Assembly (NCBI GenBank): GCA_015501075.1
Contig: JADNYJ010000307.1
Location: 1-39,080 of the forward strand
Source: Gymnopilus junonius
Taxonomy: Eukaryota > Basidiomycota > Agaricomycetes > Agaricales > Galerinaceae
Direction of reading: 5' to 3'
Length of the DNA: 39,080 bases
This document shows positions 33,412 through 39,080 of the stretch, one piece after another. The notes beneath the pieces are model-generated. The model was given only the letters and a program-made list of their open reading frames with translations, ran no database searches and was not told the origin of the DNA. Position 1 is the stretch's first letter. Each line of letters starts with the position of its first letter. The position numbers and the translations under genes are program-made.

Positions 33412-36395
33412 CTGATATGGATGGTAAGTTGTACCTTAACAAGACAGTCTATATAAGGCTCACGTGGTGGGGACACTCGACTGCGATAGCCCAGAAAGGG
33501 GGATGGGAAAACCATTGGAACCAGAAATAGTGAGGGCCCTAATGATGCAGCGCAAAGTAGAAATCAACCAATATCCCTTGATCAACAAACATGCGCCTCT
33601 CACCGAACGCTTGCGCTAAGACCCGTAAGGTCAAGTTCCTGGGCCGGAATAATACCTAAGGTGGCCAACGCGCCCTGCGGAAGGGGGACATTGTCGATGC
33701 TGCCGGAGTTCGCAGTACCGAGTGCGGGAACAATCAAGCCGGGCGATGGGAATGAATGGGAAAAGGTGAAAAAGGTCGTCCCATTAAGGCCGGCATTAGT
33801 TCCTAATTGGTCGATAGTGATTTCAAACGGGATGGTGTTCTGAGCTATTGGAAGTATACTGCTGAGCACGTCACGGAAAGGAGAAAAAAAAGTATTCTCC
33901 TACCATTAAAGTTGAGCCTGTGTTATATTGGAGAGATTTAGCAGAATAATTCAATAGTTGAAAAATGTCTTATGACTGACGAGACGGTGTTGGTTAGAAG
34001 TGATTGGAGCTATAAGATACTATGAGCGACTGAGAAAAACTTTAAGCTTCGATATCGAATGCTCACAGAGAAAACAACATTAATGCTTTCGATAAGACCG
34101 AGACTAAGGGAATTAGCAATCTCAGCGGGAGTAGGAGAATATCTGGAATTGGGATCAGGTTTATGCATTAGGATGTATTGAAATTTGAATGAATGCTCAC
34201 ACAGTGGGCACACTCGATTGCGAAAGACCCGAAAGAGGTATTGGTATACCTCCAGATCCATTAATAGTAAGATCCCTACATCCATACTATATCAGAAATG
34301 ATTCAGCTTCACCAGGCGAACAACAATTGACCTAGTACTAGCACTCAAATTCGAAAGATCGAGTTCGCCAAACGGGATAATCCCAAGGGTTGCAAGTGCT
34401 CCCTGAGGTAGCGTAACACCGTCGATAGTGCCCGAGTTCGCTGTACCCATTGCCGGCACGACGAGGCCCGGAGAGGCAAAGGAATGGGAGAAGGTGAGGA
34501 AAGTTGTCCCGTTGATTCCGGCATTAGTTCCTAGTTGATCGATGGTGATTTCGAAGGGGATAGGATTCTGGACTATTAGAGGCAGGTTGTTCAGTATCTC
34601 AAAGGAAATTTTTAAAAAATCTATGCTTACCGTCAAAACTGAGCCTATGATGAATATTAGAGTCAGCGGAAACGTCAGTTGTTTATAGATAGACTGACGA
34701 GACAGTATTTGCCGTGAAGGTTTGAGGCTAAGCAATATGAGAGGCGAAGATCTAGCTGCAACAGAGGATGCTCACCGTAAAAATAACGCTGATGTCTTTG
34801 ATAAGACCGGCACTAAGAGAGCTGGCAATCTCAGCAGGATTAGGAGAAAATCTTGTGTTATAATGAGATACATACACCTAGATCAACAAATATTAATAGA
34901 GCGCTTACACAGTAGGCACGCTTGATTGAGAAAGGTCCGAAAGAGGGAGTGGTACACCTCCAGATCCATTAATAGTAAGCTGCCTATATCCCAATCACAT
35001 CAACAAAACAATCCAGCCCGAGCACACGAACAGCAACTGACCTAGTGCTTGCGTTCAAGTTCGAAAGATCAAGTACGCCAGATGGGGCGATCCCAATGGT
35101 TGCTAGAGCACCCCGAGGTAGTGTAATACCGTCCATGGTACCTGAGTTCACCGTGCCCAGGGGTGGCACAACCAAACCGGGCGATGGAAATGAATGAGAG
35201 ATAGTAAGGAAGGTTGTCCCGTTAACTCCAGCATCGGCGCTCAATTGGTCTATTGTAAATTCAAGCGGAAGGGTATTCTGGACTATTAGGGGTATTTAGT
35301 GGAGTGCGTCAAAAGAAGGGGAAAAACGTATCATTACCATCAAAATTGAGCCTGCGATAATTTTTAGGAGTAAGCTCCAAAAGTTCATAGACGTATCAGG
35401 ACTGACGAAACGGTATTTGTTACAAATGATTGGGGCTAGAGGGCACTATGAGCTGTGAGATGATACAGATTGCAATATAGCATGCTTACTGAGAAAACAA
35501 GGTTGATATCTTTAATGAAACCTAGGCTGAGGGAACTGGCAAATTCAGCAGGATTAGGAGAGTAGCTGGCGTCGGTGTCAGACCGATGCATCAGGACCAA
35601 CGAGGTTTGAGTGAATGCTGACACAGTAGGCACGCTCGATTGAGAGAGATCCGAAAGAGGGAGTGGTATACCTCCGGATCCATTAATGGTAAGTTGCCTA
35701 TATCAGAACCATATCAACCAAACAATCCAACATCTCCAGGGTGACCGACAGCTGACCTAGTGCTCGCGTTCAAATTCGAGAGATCAAGTTCACCAAACTG
35801 GGTGATTCCGATGGTTGCAAGTATGCCCTGAGGGAGAGTAACGCCATCGATGGTACCCGAGTTCGCGGTACCCAGTGGGGGACAACCAAGCCAGGAGACG
35901 GAAAAGAATGGGAGAAGGTGAGGAAAGTTGTCCCGTTAAGACCGGCATCGGTACTCAATTGGTCGATTGTAAATTCAAGTGGAAGGGAATTTTGGACTAT
36001 ACAAGTAAGAAAGGAGGGTGATTTCATTAAAATTCGACCAGAGGGACAGATCTTACCATCGAAGTTGAGCCTACAAAGACGTTAAAGAGGCAAGTTAGTG
36101 AGAGCTGGTAGATCAACAAATGTAAGCAGCTGACGAGATAGTGTTATCTACAAGTGATTGAGGCTAAAAAGACGATGCAGGTTGAGCCACTGAGCGCGAT
36201 AAGAATCGAGATGCCAACCGTGATGAACACATTGATGTCCTTGACAAGACCGGAACTTGAAAGGGAGCTAATAATCTGAGATGGCGTGAGGGATGGGAGA
36301 GAATCAGAGGTTGTGCGCCTTTCAACGGTTGCGATACCACTAGAGGACGCAATCAACCCTGTGACGACAGCAAGGAGGGCATAAAGTCGAGCCAT
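32691..36395 (-). CDS. Secreted five-repeat protein, 25 exons with paired 29- and 14-nt micro-exons
   Basis: Start ATG 36395; a hydrophobic signal peptide (MARLYALLAVVTGLIASSS) is followed by ERR, a possible Kex2-type site. Five modules of about 140-165 residues follow, each coded by five exons A-E. A holds SPNPAEIASSLS and GLIKDIN, B is about 10 residues (like PQSLVDNTI), and C is LNFD. D holds QNPIPFEITIDQL, FLTFSHSF, NSGTIDGVTLPQGALATL and ELDLSNL. E holds LTINGSGGIPLPLSDLSQSS. B is always 29 nt and C always 14 nt; D is 241 nt in modules 2-4. Only with both micro-exons do the phases close. Modules begin and end in the same phase, so whole units can be duplicated. No second start or signal peptide occurs inside, hence one gene, about 777 aa. 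Modules 1 and 5 each lack one base (near 35880 and 33050). The LNFDVQNPLP block recalls LEA_2-type beta-sandwiches; function unknown. Confidence 0.75.
33464..34142 (-). repeat. Module 4 of the five-repeat gene
   Basis: Exons: A 34142-34067, B 34009-33981, C 33917-33904, D 33844-33604, E 33538-33464. No break. C codes LNFN. The D exon begins CT instead of TC, giving A-Q-N instead of V-Q-N. Confidence 0.78.
34201..34851 (-). repeat. Module 3 of the five-repeat gene
   Basis: Exons: A 34851-34776, B 34727-34699, C 34644-34631, D 34572-34332, E 34275-34201. No break. C codes LSFD. D is very like module 4, roughly four residues in five by eye. Confidence 0.78.
34909..35565 (-). repeat. Module 2 of the five-repeat gene
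   Basis: Exons: A 35565-35490, B 35435-35407, C 35351-35338, D 35282-35042, E 34983-34909. No break. A opens with YSPNPAEF, D carries NGTTFLTISHSF. Confidence 0.78.
35623..36395 (-). repeat. Module 1 of the five-repeat gene
   Basis: Exons: A 36395-36219 (includes the signal peptide), B 36163-36135, C 36070-36057, D 35996-35757, E 35697-35623. D is 240 nt, one short, because the C run at 35881-35877 (GGGGG on the plus strand) is one base shorter than the frame needs. Residues before the run read GLVVP as in the other copies; after it the frame is lost unless a base is added. Confidence 0.75.
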
Positions 36396-37715
36396 AGCAC
36401 TTTTGTTCTAAATCCTTACAAGGTAATGCAATGATGTGAACGAAGAGAAACGAATGTTAGAAATGAAGACAATTTATACCACCACATACGTTTCTTTTGA
36501 TCGCCGTGAAAATCTTATGCGCTGAGAGAATTTGGAAGGATGTCGAGGGCTAGGCGTCAACTATACACCACACGTGCCGCTGACGTTGACGTCGCCTTGT
36601 ATTCTTTCATTCACGTCCACGTTCTTTTCCGAGCCTAACATAAGTCGAACGAGGATGCAAAGTGTATAACATAAAAAAGATCGGGAAATGATAAAGAGAC
36701 TATCCAAATGGATACGATTTGTTGGAGAAATTACTTACCTCGACGCATCACAGTTCAAAGGCATGACAACGTTTGCACACGGCCAAAGCATAGAAGGAGG
36801 GAGAGCGACCCGAAATACTTGTGATAAGAACGGTCTGATGAATACAGGAACCGAGGCCAGACCCAGGGCAATGTGAAAGAAGGTCGACATTTGAGAATTT
36901 TCACCAACATGATGTCGACTTTCGCACTCGTTGTTGATTGCAAGTCGATTGTCTGGACCATGGAGAGACCGGCAGTTCCCGTCTGCGGATCACGCCGGCT
37001 ACTTACATAAGTAACCTGCACCGCCACGTTGTGATTGTTTTCCGAAAGCCAGTTTCAACGAAGCTTCTCCCGCACAAGAATCCAAGACGATCCATCATGT
37101 CGCGCACTATACAATTTTACCTTGAAGATAGGAGTTCCTGTATCAGTCTTTACGAGTTCCATCAAAAGCCGAAGAGAAATTACAAGTCTGGAGATTGGAA
37201 TGCGAAAATTTGTGCAGTCAACAACCTGCGGTAGAGGCGCGCAAGTACCTCTTTTTATAGGTAAGTATTTCTGGCCGAGATCACTGAGACTGCTGAGCAC
37301 TAATCATTTCGATTTTTGACGTAGGTTGTATGGCTCACGTTCCTTCGACGTGATTTCCTCGTTGTTTCCGATGAATGGTGCAGCAATTTAATCACAAGAG
37401 GTAACTGAAACCGTCCGCAAATGCTTTTAGTTGCGTGTCAGACGGAATCACGGGCGGAGCCTGACAGGAGGCAGTCCAATTATGGTGGATTCAGCGCCGA
37501 ATCCGTCTTCGAGGAAGAATGATTACTGTGGGATTGGGCGGTCACGAGCCTGAGAGCTCATTACTGGTACTCCCGAGTAGGGCGGTCGGCCTTTCTGACT
37601 CGTACTGTCACCTTTACGGACTCGTTTCGTGCCTTTCGTACTCGATATTCTTTTATAACGACACCAAAGACCAGTTTCAAGGAACACTCAACTCAACATC
37701 CACAAAGCTCAACCG
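36396..37715. other. Divergent region between the five-repeat gene and the metacaspase
   Basis: Should carry both promoters. A minus-strand stretch starting near 36890 (MSTFFHIALGLASVPVF) is open for about 50 codons and ends at a good donor, GTAAGT, near 36738, but no continuing exon was found. Other frames at 36755-37300 show no motif. No gene is claimed. Confidence 0.35.
36471..36478 (-). promoter_or_regulatory. TATA-like box of the five-repeat gene
   Basis: TATAAATT on the minus strand, about 76 bases before the ATG at 36395. Further up, a CACGTG (36571-36576) and TGACGTT/TGACGTC half-sites (36581-36594) resemble E-box and CRE/bZIP sites. These are sequence resemblances only. Confidence 0.35.
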
Positions 37716-39080
37716 ATGATGTGGGATTTTAGCAATCGAGATCAGGAAGGGAGAGCGAGAACTAGAAGTAAATCACCGCGCCCACCTCAAATGAGGGCGC
37801 CTAGCCCGGCGTATGTCACTTCCTAGAATTACACCCTTTTTGTCCTCATCTCAATTTTTTGTACCAGGTTTCCCATTCCGTGAGTTGCATTCTATATTAC
37901 CATTTGATTGACCTTGTTAACCAATTTTTCAGGCAAATCCATCATAGTTACACTTCAGAACCTTATGGATATCCTACCAGCTCATCTTACCCGCCCGCGC
38001 CTCCGGCATCCCCGTACTCCCCATACTTCTCGTAGGTCATACAGTGGTTTATAGATGCCATTCATCTGATAATGCGACTACTTCTAGTGGTGACATACCT
38101 CGCTCTGGACCAATGCCGTCTCCGCCACAGTATGGGTTCCCACAAGTCATTCATGTAATTCACCACTCTTCTCACCACCACTATTCCTCGAAACATAAGC
38201 ACAAGAAACACCGTAGTCAGTCGAACCTGCAGATGCCAGCACCGCTCACGCCATCCATGTCATACCAATCTTCATCCTCGTATCAGTCAGCTCCCGTAAT
38301 ACCACCACCACCTCAATCTCAGCACGTTCGTTTCCCTGCAGCCTCTCACGCAGTCACCCAGACTGGCGTGTTGCATAAACCGCCTCCGCGAGCTCGGGTG
38401 CATTCACAGCCTACGTTACCCACGTCAATGCCGAAACCGGCTGGTCTCAGTCTGGAGCCCCTTAATCCTCATTTTCAGTATTCAAAGTGTACTGGGCGGA
38501 AGAAAGCTCTCTGTGTATGTCCGGGTAATATGCTGAATCGAATAGCCTAATAATTACAGTAGATTGGGATCAACTACAGAGGACAGGCTAATGAGCTACG
38601 TGGATGCATCAATGATGCCAAGAACGTCCGCAACTTTTTAATCCGTACGTCCTCCTTTTCTGTTTAATATTCCGTGATTCACAAGTATCGTCAGGTCACG
38701 GATATGACTCAAAAGATGTTGTCATACTTACAGACGATGCAAAGGACCACCGATCTTTACCAACCAGGGATAATATCATTCAGGCTATGCGTTGGCTCGT
38801 CCGACAAGCACAACCTCATGACGCCCTTTTCTTCCACTGTATGTTTTAATTTCAGTGTCTCCTATCTCCTTCCCTTATTAGACGGTCGGATTTTCATATT
38901 GATGTGACGTTCTTGGCAGATTCGGGCCATGGAGGGCAGACGCGGGATCTTGATGGAGATGAAATCGACGGGTTTGATGAAGGTATGTTAGCCGGAGGCA
39001 GAAACCTTGGTTTGTACTAACCCCCCGACGCCAGTGATTTACCCAGTAGATTTCAAGTCGAAAGGCTTTATCATCGATGA
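37716..39080 (+). CDS. Metacaspase (type I), 3' end outside the window
   Basis: Arginine/lysine-specific cysteine peptidase linked to stress, ageing and protein quality control. Exons: 37716-37810, a 12-nt micro-exon 37868-37879, 37933-38031, 38088-38514, 38563-38644, 38695-38838, 38920-38982 and 39035 to the window end. The N-terminal prodomain is disordered and rich in Pro, Ser, Tyr, His and Gln (SPRPPQMRAPSPA, SSHHHYSSKHKHKK), as in fungal type I members. The p20 domain starts at KALCIGINYRGQANELRGC, then INDAKNVRNFL and VVILTDDA. It continues with HDALFFHYSGHGGQTRDLDGDE, where His in SGHGG is the catalytic dyad histidine. The sequence stops shortly after GFIIDD, before the catalytic cysteine, so activity cannot be judged here. 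Start at 37716; a second ATG follows at once. Confidence 0.9.

Noticed and set aside
32691..36395. Five separate tandem genes instead of one repeat gene
   Set aside because: Only module 1 has an ATG with a signal peptide, only module 5 ends in a clean stop at an exon end, and E exons of modules 1-4 splice in phase to the next A exon.

Overview
ORGANISM. The window looks like nuclear DNA of a basidiomycete fungus, probably an Agaricomycete. Genes lie on both strands and are split by many short introns (about 45-75 nt, GT/AG with a few GC/AG). The protein set is fungal: a PalI/SUR7-type membrane protein, isopenicillin-N-synthase-like and TauD/TfdA-like dioxygenases, ZRC1-type and ZIP-type zinc transporters, and a metacaspase with a Pro/His-rich N-terminus. 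The species cannot be named from sequence alone. LAYOUT. 1-1835: no convincing gene. 1836-3119 (+): TFIIF beta. 4328-4690 (-): internally deleted relic of a reductase (SDR). 5160-5831: a 672-bp, almost perfectly palindromic fold-back element. 6014-6803 (-): PalI/SUR7-like gene. 8796-10247 (+) and 17730-19151 (+): two paralogous 2OG-Fe(II) dioxygenases with identical exon lengths. Between them lie an intact alpha/beta hydrolase (10729-12016, -), a decayed SDR (12682-13751, +), a second alpha/beta hydrolase with one in-frame TAG (14405-15588, -) and a helical protein of unknown role (16222-16885, -). 19249-20644 (-): TauD-like dioxygenase. 21675-30853: three zinc-transport genes, one CDF exporter and two ZIP importers. 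31115-32168 (-): protein-kinase fossil. 32691-36395 (-): a secreted protein built from five copies of a five-exon module. 37716-39080 (+): 5' part of a metacaspase. HOW IT FITS TOGETHER. The oxygenase/hydrolase/reductase stretch (8.8-20.6 kb) resembles an accessory metabolic neighbourhood with duplication and decay. The three transporters suggest a local zinc-homeostasis group. The most unusual object is the five-module gene. Each module carries two consecutive micro-exons of exactly 29 and 14 nt, the reading phases work out only if both are spliced in, and the pattern recurs five times (25 exons). CAUTION. Several single-base frame breaks occur, including one in TFIIF beta, which should be essential. 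Some apparent lesions may therefore be sequence errors rather than real mutations.
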